This document shows positions 55,716-64,000 of a stretch of DNA of 64,000 bases, in pieces; the stretch's first letter is position 1, and the number at the start of each line of letters is the position of its first letter. Where the stretch lies: NCBI GenBank assembly GCA_963565915.1, contig OY751496.1, positions 124,001-188,000 on the forward strand. Direction: 5' to 3'. The notes beneath the pieces are model-generated. The model was given only the letters and a program-made list of their open reading frames with translations. It did not search any database and was not told the origin of the DNA. The DNA is from Entoloma clypeatum (Eukaryota > Basidiomycota > Agaricomycetes > Agaricales > Entolomataceae). The position numbers and the translations under genes are program-made.

Positions 55716-55837
55716 AAGACACCCGTTGAAATCAGCAACAGCATCGACCTCATCAGTCAAAAACCCACCGAGTTCTCCGCTCCGTCTTCAATATAGCTAC
55801 TCCATTCTTCCTCTATCTCTCCAACATCCTCCGCACC

Positions 55838-56200
55838 ATGTCCACCGCCACCACCACATCCACTGAAACCAACCCCGCCATCACTGCCCTCATGGGTGAA
55901 GCCCTCTCCATGAGAGACCAGATCCACGCGCTAGAAGCCTCGCTCGCCGACATCCTGCATCGACAGATGCACATCCGCCTCCATTCTTTATCCGACCTCC
56001 CCGTCGCACCAACCCCCGAAGAAAAACAAATCCTTGGGAACTACACCCATACGCTGGTCATTGAAAACCGGCGCATCCAACTAGCCGTCCGGAGTCTCAA
56101 GCTCGCCGTCGCCATCAATGAAGAGCTAATAGACGATTGGAGCCTCAAGGAGAATGGTGCCTGGACAAACAACAACGATGCCGGAGGATGGGGACAATGA
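55838..56200 (+). CDS. Gypsy-A copy 2 ORF3
   Basis: Identical to the 120-aa frame at 25147-25509; intact helical protein of unknown role between pol and the 3' LTR. Confidence 0.55.
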   Translation: MSTATTTSTETNPAITALMGEALSMRDQIHALEASLADILHRQMHIRLHSLSDLPVAPTPEEKQILGNYTHTLVIENRRIQLAVRSLKLAVAINEELIDDWSLKENGAWTNNNDAGGWGQ

Positions 56201-56234
56201 CTCTGTGAGGACACAGAGCTTGAGGAGGGGAACA

Positions 56235-56622
56235 TGTTACAGACTTACCGGTTTGTATGTTACACACTTTTCCCTTCCATTGTACCTTCGTTATTTCTTT
56301 GACTCATCGGACCACTTATTCATTTACCTTTACTCTACCATTCTCCTTTAGTATACTTCGCTCCCGCGCTGACTCGCACTCCGCAGTAGAGATTACTCAG
56401 TCCGCAGTTGTCTGACTCACTTTGCACTGCCTTTCCGCAGTTACTGACTCATCCGCACTGCCTTCCGCAGCTACTGACTCACTCGCTACCACTCGTAGCC
56501 AGTACTATATAAACCCCATGTACCATAGCTACATTCCTTAGATTTAGCAATCACTTTGCTCTTCGCCTTTCCACTTCCTGCATACTCTGCCCGAACCTTG
56601 GAACGGTTTGTTAAGCATAACA
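56235..56622 (+). repeat. Gypsy-A copy 2 3' LTR
   Basis: 388 bp, TGTTACAGA..GCATAACA. One difference from the copy 1 LTR, ten from its own 5' LTR. Confidence 0.93.
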
Positions 56623-57182
56623 AGGTGGCAGGTGGTGCGATGAAGAACGCGAAGGCGGGATCGTCCAAGGGAGAGGGGACCGCGGAGGGATCGCGGATAG
56701 CCGCAGCGTTGGAGGAGCCAGAGTTCATGCCGGAGGGGTTTGGTCCGCCGGAGGTGGTCATAGGCACGGAGGTGGTGAGAGGACTTAGGAGCATGATAAG
56801 GGAGATGGGGCTGATAAAGGCAGAGTTGAAGGAACTGCGGGAGATCAAGGAGCTTTTGATGGTTATCACGTGGAGGGAGGATTCGGAGGCTTCGGAGGAG
56901 GGATCCGACGAGGATGAGGATGCGGAGGAGTATGGCTTCGGAGGAGGGATCCGACGAGGACGAGGATGTGGAGGAGTATGATAGGGTATTGGAGGAGTTG
57001 GCAAAGGAGGTAGAAGATGAAGAAGAAAAAGAAGAAGAAACGAAGAAGCGGAAGCGGATGGAGGAAGCGGAACAGGAATCCAGATCAGAGTGGAACGAGG
57101 AGATGGAGGGGGTATCTAACAAAAAACAGCGAAAGTAGTTTTTTGTTAGTATAAAATTTTAATAGATTTTCTTTTCTTTTTG

Positions 57183-60100
57183 TTACAAGCGCGATAAGGG
57201 GCCTGGCTTAGTTGGTTGAGCGGAGTGGAAGTCCACTACCGTATCCGCTGCGTGTTCAAGTTTGGATGCGGGTATCCAAGAAAACTCTTCACTGGTGTCT
57301 TCATAACCTAACCAGCGGACGAGGTAAAGGAGTTTGCAGCGTTGTCTTTTATCGATCTTTGAGTTGATGATTTCCGCAATTTCATATTCAGTTTCTCCGT
57401 CCATCTCAAGTGGAGGCGGAGGAGATTGTATCCGATTTGGAATCTCGTTAGGAGTTGCTGGTTCGAGCATGGATATAAGGAAGACGGGGTGTATAGCACG
57501 CATAGTGTCGGGTAGACGTAGTGTAAAGGAGTGCGTGCCGGGTTGGGCTATGATTTCAAATGGGCCAGCATATTTGTCGGATAACTTTTGGGTGGGTCAT
57601 GTGGTGCGGAAGAACTTGGCTTTAACAAAGACTTCTTGTCCGACGCGGAGCGGAGGAGGCGGAGAACGTCGGACGTCCGCAGGGCCTTGATAACGTTGTT
57701 GTGCCTCTGCGACAGCAGTCTTTAGTTCTTGACGTAATTCACCCAAGTCGACGATGTATTGTCGAGCTTTATCAGATGCTAGATCACATTCTGGATGGAG
57801 TGTAATGTCGGGATGATAACCTTTGTTGGCGAAGAATGGTGATACACCTGTAGTGGCACTCGGAGTGTTGTTGTAAGCGAACTCCGCAAGCGGAAGCAAA
57901 GCGGACCAGTTGTCTTGCTGGTAGTTGCAGAAAATGCGGAGGTATTGTTCGAGTGTCTGGTTGGTGCGTTCAGTTTGACCATCGCCTTCAGGTCCACGAT
58001 CGGATGTGACATTTTGCGGAACTCCGTGCTTGGAAAAGACGTGAAGCACGAAAAGGTTTGCTAGGTCTTCGGATGTGCAATTAATGGTGGTAGGGATGAA
58101 GATGCCTTGTTTAGTGAGGCGGTCTACAATGACCAGAATCACATCAGAGCCAGTGGATGTCGGAAGGGGTTCAATGAAATCCATGGAAATAGAATGCCAG
58201 GGACATTCAGGAATAGGGAGTTGTTTAAGCAGACCGTAGGGTTTATGACGTTGGGGTTTGGCGCGCATACAAGTGGTACATGACTTGCAATACTTTTTGA
58301 TGAAGTCGCGCATTCCAGGCCAAGTGTATTCTCGTTGGATAAGACTAATAGTCTTATTTTGACCAGGGTGTCTAGCGAGGATATGGTCGTGCTTATTGCG
58401 GAGGATGTGGAGACGGAGGTCGGATGAGTCGGGAACATAGATACGTCCATTGTGGAGTAGATAACCTGCTTCATTCACGATCCAGCGTGGATTAGGATTG
58501 TTGAGGAAAGAGGTGTAAATGGGATTGGTCGGAAGAGCGGAGAGGATGTCGGAGCGGAGCTGATCCGTATCCATGATGATTGTGGCACGGAGGACAGGCG
58601 TATATAACTCTGTTGCGCGAAGTGAAGTGGTGAGCTGTTCTTGTGTGAAGATGGGTTTGAAGTTGCTTGGATTGACGGACGAATAGTCGCTATTTCCCTC
58701 TTTAGGGTAGACGTCCCATCGTCTACTTAAAAGATCGGGCTTCGTACCTAAATGGCCAGAGCGGAAGCGGATGACGAGATTGAACTGGCAGAGGTATTCG
58801 GACCAACGAGCTTGTCGACGTGATAAAATCTTGGTAGTAGAAAAGTACTCAAGATTTTTGTGGTCTGTTATGACATCGATCGGAGCAGCGGAGCCTTCAA
58901 GGTAGTGATGCCAAACCTTGAATGCATTGTGGATCGCTAATAGTTCTTTGTCGTGGGTGTCATAGTTTAACTCGGGAGGTGTAAAGGTGCGGGAGTGGAA
59001 AGCAACCAGATGGATTTCGTCGTCGGAGGTGTGGATGGAGAGGATCGCACCCAAAGCGTAGTCGGAGGCATCGGTTTCGACGATAATAGGGCTGTCGGGA
59101 ATCCAATGCGTAAGAACAGGTGCCATGGTAAAGGCTTTCTTCAAAGTTTTGAAAGATTCACGAGTGGAGTCGGAGAAATGCCATTGTGTGTTTTTGCGGG
59201 TGAGTTGAGTGAGCGGAACAGTGATTTCGGAGTAGTAAGGAATGAATCGTCGATAAAAATTTGCAAAACCTAAGAAAGACTGAATGTCTTTGACCTTCCT
59301 TGGTTCAGGCCAATCTTGAATAATTTTGACTTTCTTATCCGACATGCGGAGGCCTGTCGGAGAGAGGATAAAGCCAAGGTATTCAACAGTATCCGTAGAA
59401 AACTCGCATTTGTCTGTGCGTGCATATAAGCCATGTTGTCGGAGACGTCGGAGGACTTCGCGGACATGCTTCCAATGCTCGGAGGGAGAGTCGGAGTAGA
59501 TGAGGATGTCGTCGAGATATATGGTAACATACTTATCGAGCAGGTTGTGGAAGATGTCGTTCATGAAGCATTGGAAAACGGCTGGGGAGTTGGTGAGTCC
59601 AAATGGCATGACAAGCCATTCAAAAGACCCGTAGCGCGTGCGGAAGGCAGTTTTCCATTCATCTCCTTCCGCTATGCGGACGAGGTGATAGGCGTGTCGG
59701 AGGTCGAGAGCCGTATAAACACTGGCTTTTCCAGCGGTCTGGAGAAGGTCGGATATGAGCGGAAGCGGATATCGGTCCTTCTTTGAGATTTTGTTAAGAC
59801 CACGGAAATCGACGCAAAGACGAAGGGAGCCATCCTTTTTATGAACGAAAAGGACAGGAGCAACGTGCGGAGAGGAAGAGGGTCAGATGAATCCAATGGT
59901 GAGGTGTTCGTCAATGAATTCACGGAGGGCATTGAGTTCGGTTTGTGAAAGGGAGTAGATCGGACCGAACGGAGGAGCGGAGCCCTCTTCAAGTTCAATC
60001 TTGAGGTCGTAGGGACGGTGGGGTGGAAGAGTGTCTGCTTTTCCTTTACTGAAGACATCAGCATAGTTGTGGTATTCTTCGGGTACGTTTGTCAAGTCAG

Positions 60101-60776
60101 GGGTGTCGGAAGCGGATGCGGAGTGAGCGGAAACGGAGGGAGTCGAAAGGTGAAGTCGAAAGGATTGTGTACCAGGCAATTTGCATGCCCTCATAAATGC
60201 GTTAATGAGTGAAATCTGCGGAGCGGACTGCGGAGGTACAATCAGAGGTTCCGGAGGAGGAAGCGTAGCTGTCCTACCTTGGGAGGAGGTTGACGTCGAT
60301 GTCGGAAACGGCTCTTTTTGCATCTGTGGACGGAAAGTGATACTGCCCAATATCCAGTCAATCATAGGATTGTGGCGGGTGAGCCAGTTGTATCCAAGAA
60401 CCACGGAAGAAGCGGAGTCGAGCGGAGTAACATAAAAATCCTGTTCGAAAGATTCACCTGAAGGAAAACATATAGGTATTGTTACAACTTGAGTGATAAA
60501 CATGTTAGAAGAACCATCGAAAAGCTTTAGTTCTAAAGGCGGAATAGCGGAGGTCAGAAGATCATAAGCGGAGGAAAAGTTAATGTCAATAAAACAGTGG
60601 GTAGATCCTGAATCAATAAGTGCTGGGACAGAATGTGAAGAGAAAAAAGAAGATGAGATATTGATACGTAAAGAGTTTGGATTGGAGAGAGTGGACGCGT
60701 TAAGTTGGATGGGAGCGGAGGCACGGAGAGAGTCAACGCAGTCCTCAGACCATGCTTCATGAGGACCACTGCCTAT
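57183..60776 (-). pseudogene. Gypsy-B Pol with integrase deletion and two TGA codons
   Basis: In the -1 frame relative to gag. Protease ALIDSGSTHCFIDINF near 60620; RT with FVHKKDGSLRLCVDFRGLN, MPFGLTNSPAVFQ and IYLDDILIYS near 59515; RNase H ETDASDYALGAIL and TDHKNLEYFST; integrase zinc finger (HILARHPGQ .. CKSCTTCMRA); core D in SMDFIEPLP and D in VTSDRG; then directly PEGDGQTERTNQT with the E. In intact relatives about 25 residues stand between DRG and PEGDGQ, so an in-frame deletion (near 57990) removes most of the D-35-E spacing. Chromodomain YLVRWLGYEDTSEEFSW at the C-terminus. TGA at 59883-59885 (GFI|PSSSP) and 57597-57599 (FRTT|PTQKLS) each stand where the family has Arg. Confidence 0.9.
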
Positions 60777-60782
60777 TTTTTT
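60773..60782 (-). promoter_or_regulatory. Likely -1 ribosomal frameshift site between Gypsy-B gag and pol
   Basis: On the minus strand the gag end reads TCA AAA AAA TAG. The heptamer A AAA AAA fits the X XXY YYZ rule, and the pol frame is exactly -1 from gag, open from ATA GGC onward through the protease. The stop follows the slippery codons at once, as in classical cases. Confidence 0.7.
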
Positions 60783-62056
60783 GACTCAATCTCCTTACCT
60801 TTTTCCTTGGCTTGAGTGCCAACTTGGGCGGCTTTCCCTTTAGCCTTGGAAGCGGAGGAGGTGGACTTGGGACAGTCCTTGAAAGCGTGTCCAACGCTAC
60901 CGCAGAATAAGCAAAGGTTATTATCGAAACGATGTTTGCGTTCTTGATACGTCAGTTTGCCGTCTTTGCCTAATTTACTGGAGAGGTCGGGTTTCGGAGC
61001 GGATGTGGAAGCAGAAGCGGTAGTGGGAGCGGAGGGTTTGGTTGATGATGTTTGTGGAGTGGATTGGTTCGGAGCGGATTGTTTCTTGAGAGTGGGTTTA
61101 TCGGTTCTGGATTTCTCTCGTTGACGTTCCCAGTAGCGAGTGTCAATAGTATGAGCCGCGGATCATAGGTCTGGTAAAGACTTGATCTTGGGTTGTTGGG
61201 AGAGGATGTCCTTGATCCGATCCAGAAGTCCGACATAGTAGCGGTGTCGGAGGGAGTTTTCATCCCAGTCAGTCTTGGTAGCAAGACGTTGGAATTCAAT
61301 GTTGTACTTCAATATCTTTTGATTTTCCTTCATCCGTAGGTTGTCCAACTGTTCTTCGGCTTCGCCCTGAGGGTCAATGGTACCAAACTCGGAGCGGAGA
61401 AGTCGGACGAACTCGGGGAAAGAACCCCGCCAATTGGGTTCATCATCGTCTAGAATGAAGGGTTCAAAAAATTCGAGTGCTGTGCCTCGGAAGTAAGACA
61501 TGGCAAAGTTGACTTTGGAATGTTCTGAGTCGAAGTTGTCATTGTCGGAGAAGTAAAGTTTGCATTGTAAAATGAATGCGGAGAGTTTGCGCGGATCGGA
61601 TCCGTCGAAGGTATCTGGTTCGTTGGCATATGACTTTTTCTTCTTTGTATCTCGATGTTTCAACTCTTTGGTCATGAGCAGAATGGCTTCAGCTAGATTG
61701 GGTTCCTGATCTGCATTGGAATCGGAGTCGTCCAAATCTCCATGTAAACTACCATCGGAAGGAGGAGGAGATCCTCCTGGAGGTCCGCCGAATAAGCCAG
61801 AATTTAGAGGTGCGGAGGGTTCCGTTGGTGGGTTTAGTGGAGGACTGGCAGGAAGTGGTGGGAGCTGAGAGTCGGAAGAGGGCGGAGGAACAGATGGTCC
61901 GGGGGTAGGAGCGGATGATGATGCTGTGGCTCCTCGAGGGGTAATGGTTACATTGCGTGTTCCTCGAAGAAAAGCAGAGCGTGGTGTGGAGGATGAACGT
62001 TCTGCTGCTGCACGAGCAGTCCTAGTTGTTCAAACTGTATTACGGGTTTGAGACAT
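60773..62056 (-). pseudogene. Gypsy-B Gag with two TGA codons
   Basis: 428 codons from ATG at 62056. Ser/Pro-rich start, Gag domain (PDTFDGSDPRKLSAFILQC; YFRGTALEFFEPFI; EEQLDNLRMKENQKILKYN), basic linker and one CCHC knuckle CLFCGSVGHAFKDC. TGA as codon 9 (62030-62032) and at 61163-61165 (SLPDL|SAAHTID), both fitting CGA. It ends in SKK-stop with the stop TAG at 60773-60775 right after a run of seven A. Confidence 0.85.
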
Positions 62057-62107
62057 GTGGGTAGAGGTTGTTGGGTAAATCAAAGAATGGTGGTAGTTCA
62101 AATATAC

Positions 62108-62659
62108 TGTCACGTAGCGTGTTTCTCAACGTCGGAAAACGTCGGACGAGTCGGAGCGGAGTAGCGGAGGAGCGGAATGCGGTAAGTGCGACGTTGGCAG
62201 AAAGGACCTGGCTTCAACTTGTGCGTTGCGCCCCACTCTTTGACGTGGTCCTCGATTTCGGATTGGCAGATGTCGGATGAGCGGATGAGCGGATGAGCGG
62301 ATGAGCGGAGGTGACGGAGAGAATGCTCAAAGGCAAGTAGAGACGGATGTGAATGAGGTATAACGTATGATATTTGAACTGAGGTTCTACGACAGGTTTG
62401 TACACTATTTATAGTAGACTAGAATGATCAGCATTACTATAAGTGATGTCCAGATATCGGAGTTGACCATTGGAACATTCGGAGTACGGAGAGTAGCAAA
62501 TGAAAAGTGAACAACATATGTCTACTTGTGAGTATGGTTGAGATGTTACGTAGTAGAAGTATATTCAATATAAATAGAATGTTTGTTGGAGCGGATGTTG
62601 GAGCGGATGAAATGTTGGAGTCGTCGGATAAGTCGGATGTGAATTGTATGGTTATGACA
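62108..62659 (-). repeat. Gypsy-B 5' LTR
   Basis: 552 bp. I count about 21 CGGA on the plus strand, including an 8-bp tandem GCGGATGA (three units), against about two expected for a random tetramer; TCCG is nearly absent. It differs from the 3' LTR mostly by CpG transitions. Confidence 0.92.
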
Positions 62660-62988
62660 CGACTACAAGATTGACAGGAAAACGGGCAAGGTTTCCGGCT
62701 GCCCTGCGCATGCGCTGCCAATCCTCGCTCTCCTCAAAGCAGTGAAGTTGCGTGACAAGTCCCACGATGGTGCACCACGTCAGCATGCAGAGGCGATGAT
62801 GGCGGAAGAGCTTATCCAGCTCATGAGGTCGTCAGTGAGTATTTGCCCCGATGCAGCTGTTGAGACAGCAGGGGCAGGGCTTGCTGTTGCTGAAAGGCTG
62901 CTACTGTGGGACCATGCCAGTTTCTGAGCAATCGTGACTGTTGGATGGACCCTCTGGGCTTGGTGAGCATTGTCCCCAATGCAGGAAC

Positions 62989-63577
62989 TGTCACGTAGCG
63001 TGTTTTTCAATGTCGGAAAACGTCGGATGCGTCGGAGCAGTCAGAGCGAAGTAGCGGATGAACGGATGCGACAAGTCCAATGTCTTGCAGAAAGGACCTG
63101 GCTTCAACTTATGTGTTGCGCCCCATTCTTTGACGTGGTCCTAGATTTCAGATTGGCAGATGTCGGAGGGTGAGAGGAGCGGATGTGCGGAGCGGATGTG
63201 CGGAGATGGAGACGTGAGAAGGAGGATGAGGACAAAAGGCAAAGGAATAGATTGGTGGAACATATGGCAAGGGATAGTGACGTATAAGACGTTAATATTT
63301 GAACTGAGGAACTACAATGGAATTTGTACTACTTATAGTAAACCAGAAGTGGGTCAGTAACTACTATAGGTAAGGTGCGGATGTCGGAGTTAGTCATCGG
63401 AGCAATCGGAGTATGGAGAGGAGCAAATGCGAAATCAACATCAAGATGTCTACTTGTCAGCATAATTAGAATGTTAACTAGTAGAGATGTCAATAAGTAC
63501 TATTATGAGAATCGTCGGATGTCAGATCGGATAAATCGTCGGAGTCGTTGGATGTGCTGAATTGCATGGTTATGACA
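62989..63577 (-). repeat. Solo LTR of the Gypsy-B-like subfamily
   Basis: 589 bp, same length and near-same sequence as the LTRs of the element at 42097-44786, flanked by GGAAC (62984-62988 and 63578-63582). It lies four bases after an intron acceptor of the recombinase-like gene. A solo LTR arises by recombination between the two LTRs of a full insertion. Confidence 0.9.
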
Positions 63578-64000
63578 GGAACCCAGAGCTGACATTGCCG
63601 CTCAGCGGAAACAAGATTTGTGCGCTTCGGGTTGGAGACTTGACGCTCAGATGCAACGGACCAGCACCGCTCCATGCGCAGTACATGGGCATGCATCTCA
63701 CCAACAGGAAGGGATGGCAGCAGGTGGAGAGCAACGAGAACTGGCAAAGTATGTCAGTTTGTTGAACATATGTTGGTGGAGCTGATAAACCTGTTCAATC
63801 AGGCAATTTCTATGAGATATATGAGCAAGATGTCATCGAGATGGACATGTACACTCACCTTCTGCGTTGGCTGGGCTTTCTTGAAGCTCAGCTTGGGCGA
63901 AAGCTTTTGCCGACTGATCGTGTCTTCCCGCACATCTCATGCAATGGTACAATCGATCCGAACCGCGAGATGTCATATGATGCATACTGCGACCTCCTCT

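Larger units (their letters stand above)
50020..56622 (+). mobile_element. Gypsy-A copy 2, complete chromovirus-like element
   Basis: 6603 bp with 388-bp LTRs and target duplication AGGTG (50015-50019 and 56623-56627), inserted in the antisense gene of Gypsy-B. Coding order gag, protease, RT, RNase H, integrase, chromodomain, ORF3. Its two LTRs differ at ten positions, all transitions and mostly CpG, whereas the rest is almost identical to copy 1. Confidence 0.95.
49478..57138 (+). pseudogene. Antisense gene in Gypsy-B: coiled-coil protein with a Zn2Cys6-type cluster
   Basis: Exons 49478-49842 and 49893-50019, continued at 56628-57138 beyond Gypsy-A copy 2; removing that element and one AGGTG keeps the frame (GKAKV|AGGAMK). 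Residues about 10-75 are a charged coiled coil; about 105-137 hold CTSCLKAGDLC and CWRCQRLKRSC with 11 residues between them, i.e. CX2CX6CX11CX2CX6C, the GAL4-type binuclear zinc-cluster spacing. After the insertion come two leucine-rich helices (EVVRGLRSMIREMGLIKAEL) and an acidic tail with basic patches KKRKR and NKKQRK. A 46-bp tandem duplication near 56887-56978 shifts the frame. The intron (49843-49892) lies on the strand opposite to pol; the gene ends 45 bp from the pol stop, tail to tail. Confidence 0.65.
47540..62659 (-). mobile_element. Gypsy-B, chromovirus with antisense accessory gene (nested)
   Basis: A minus-strand Gypsy element bounded by LTRs at 47540-49346 (3', itself interrupted) and 62108-62659 (5'), with target duplication CGACT (47535-47539 and 62660-62664). 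Removing it rejoins codon GAC-TAC of the recombinase-like gene in frame. Order on the minus strand: LTR, gag, pol, then a convergent plus-strand gene, polypurine tract, LTR. Two insertions lie inside: 47791-49049 and Gypsy-A copy 2. The LTRs differ at many CpG sites, so it is the oldest layer. The element is dead: four TGA codons and an integrase deletion. CGGA is extremely frequent on the plus strand throughout. Confidence 0.92.
47079..64000 (+). pseudogene. Tyrosine-recombinase-like (Crypton-type) gene split by Gypsy-B and a solo LTR; runs off the window
   Basis: Exons: 47079-47458; 47514-47539 continued at 62665-62962 beyond Gypsy-B; 62985-62988 continued at 63583-63748 beyond the solo LTR; 63803 to the window end. 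N-terminal segment FVQKYMKVKRTKKAYAGYIRHL and GVAEGLHAAVCQWI, then DYKIDRKTGKVSGCPAHA, RQHAEAMMAEELIQLM, TVGWTLWAW, HLTNRKGWQQVE and FPHISCNG. These match, from memory, the agaricomycete tyrosine recombinase-like family whose C-terminal catalytic H..R..Y part would lie outside the window. TGA at 62925-62927 fits CGA. The last internal intron, 62963-62984, would be only 22 nt. With two insertions and a stop this copy is dead. Confidence 0.6.

Noticed and set aside
57200..57260. tRNA-like stretch with a perfect A-box (TGGCTTAGTTGG) on the plus strand
   Set aside because: It encodes the end of the Gypsy-B chromodomain on the other strand, has no proper B-box, and the acceptor arms do not pair.
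47540..62659. Reading the LTRs of Gypsy-B as four unrelated repeats
   Set aside because: Target duplication CGACT at both outer ends and in-frame rejoining of the split gene show that they bound one nested element.
473..62927. TGA reassigned to Arg in this organism
   Set aside because: TGA also ends frames naturally (Copia-1 gag-pol at 12740, Gypsy-A ORF3, the gene at 45318), and the intact nine-exon DUF6698-like gene has no internal TGA. CpG decay explains the pattern.
473..62927. RIP of the ascomycete type
   Set aside because: RIP acts mainly at CpA and would give TAA/TAG from CAA/CAG. I see TGA and CpG changes instead.

Overview
The window reads as genomic DNA of a filamentous basidiomycete, most likely an agaricomycete. 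Genes carry several 47-65 nt introns with GT..AG ends. Family resemblances I recognise from memory are a DUF6698-like gene, fragments of a KRE6/SKN1 beta-glucan synthesis gene, a tyrosine-recombinase-like gene of the agaricomycete type, and a pair of small secreted cysteine-rich proteins. No database search was possible, so family names rest on motifs and recall. Most of the window is transposable-element DNA.

Layout. 1-4.1 kb: a 5'-truncated LINE (minus strand) abutting a remnant of a Gypsy reverse transcriptase. 4.2-13.1 kb: a fragment with a C2H2 finger, then a nine-exon DUF6698-like gene whose last exon is split five codons before its stop by a Copia element (Copia-1, 6345-13098, identical 349-bp LTRs, TSD GGTCG). 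13.1-20.2 kb: a MITE with 8-bp target duplications, a small secreted protein gene behind a duplicated promoter block, and a decayed hAT transposase gene. 20.2-25.9 kb: a 5'-truncated Gypsy element (Gypsy-A copy 1). 26-30.3 kb: 20-bp minisatellites, a non-autonomous hAT-like element inserted in them, and long inverted repeats. 30.3-36.1 kb: Copia-2 (identical 309-bp LTRs, TSD GACTT). 36.1-41 kb: a second MITE, the paralogous secreted protein gene in a copied block, and a broken KRE6/SKN1 gene containing a tandem array of exon-intron units. 42.1-44.8 kb: a non-autonomous LTR element. 45.3-64.0 kb: an unrecognised gene followed by a tyrosine-recombinase-like gene. The latter is split by a 15-kb nest: Gypsy-B on the minus strand (47540-62659, TSD CGACT), itself hit by a 1.26-kb insertion and by a complete Gypsy-A copy 2 (50020-56622, TSD AGGTG). 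A solo LTR sits at 62989-63577 (TSD GGAAC).

Three patterns stand out. (1) Gypsy-B carries, antisense and convergent to pol, an intron-containing gene for a coiled-coil protein with a Zn2Cys6-type cluster (CX2CX6CX11CX2CX6C) and an acidic, basic-patch tail. The element and its non-autonomous relative are saturated with the tetramer CGGA in one orientation, in LTRs, coding and non-coding DNA alike. Because zinc clusters of this type typically bind CGG triplets, this suggests an element-encoded protein that recognises its own DNA. (2) In the transposable elements nearly every in-frame stop I found is a TGA at a place where CGA (Arg) fits. LTR pairs and sister copies differ almost only at CpG, the signature of CpG methylation and deamination. 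(3) Both Copia families have a good splice donor inside the LTR and an acceptor just before the gag ATG. In Copia-1 this putative intron contains a separate 278-codon ORF for a membrane, cysteine-rich protein that starts inside the LTR.
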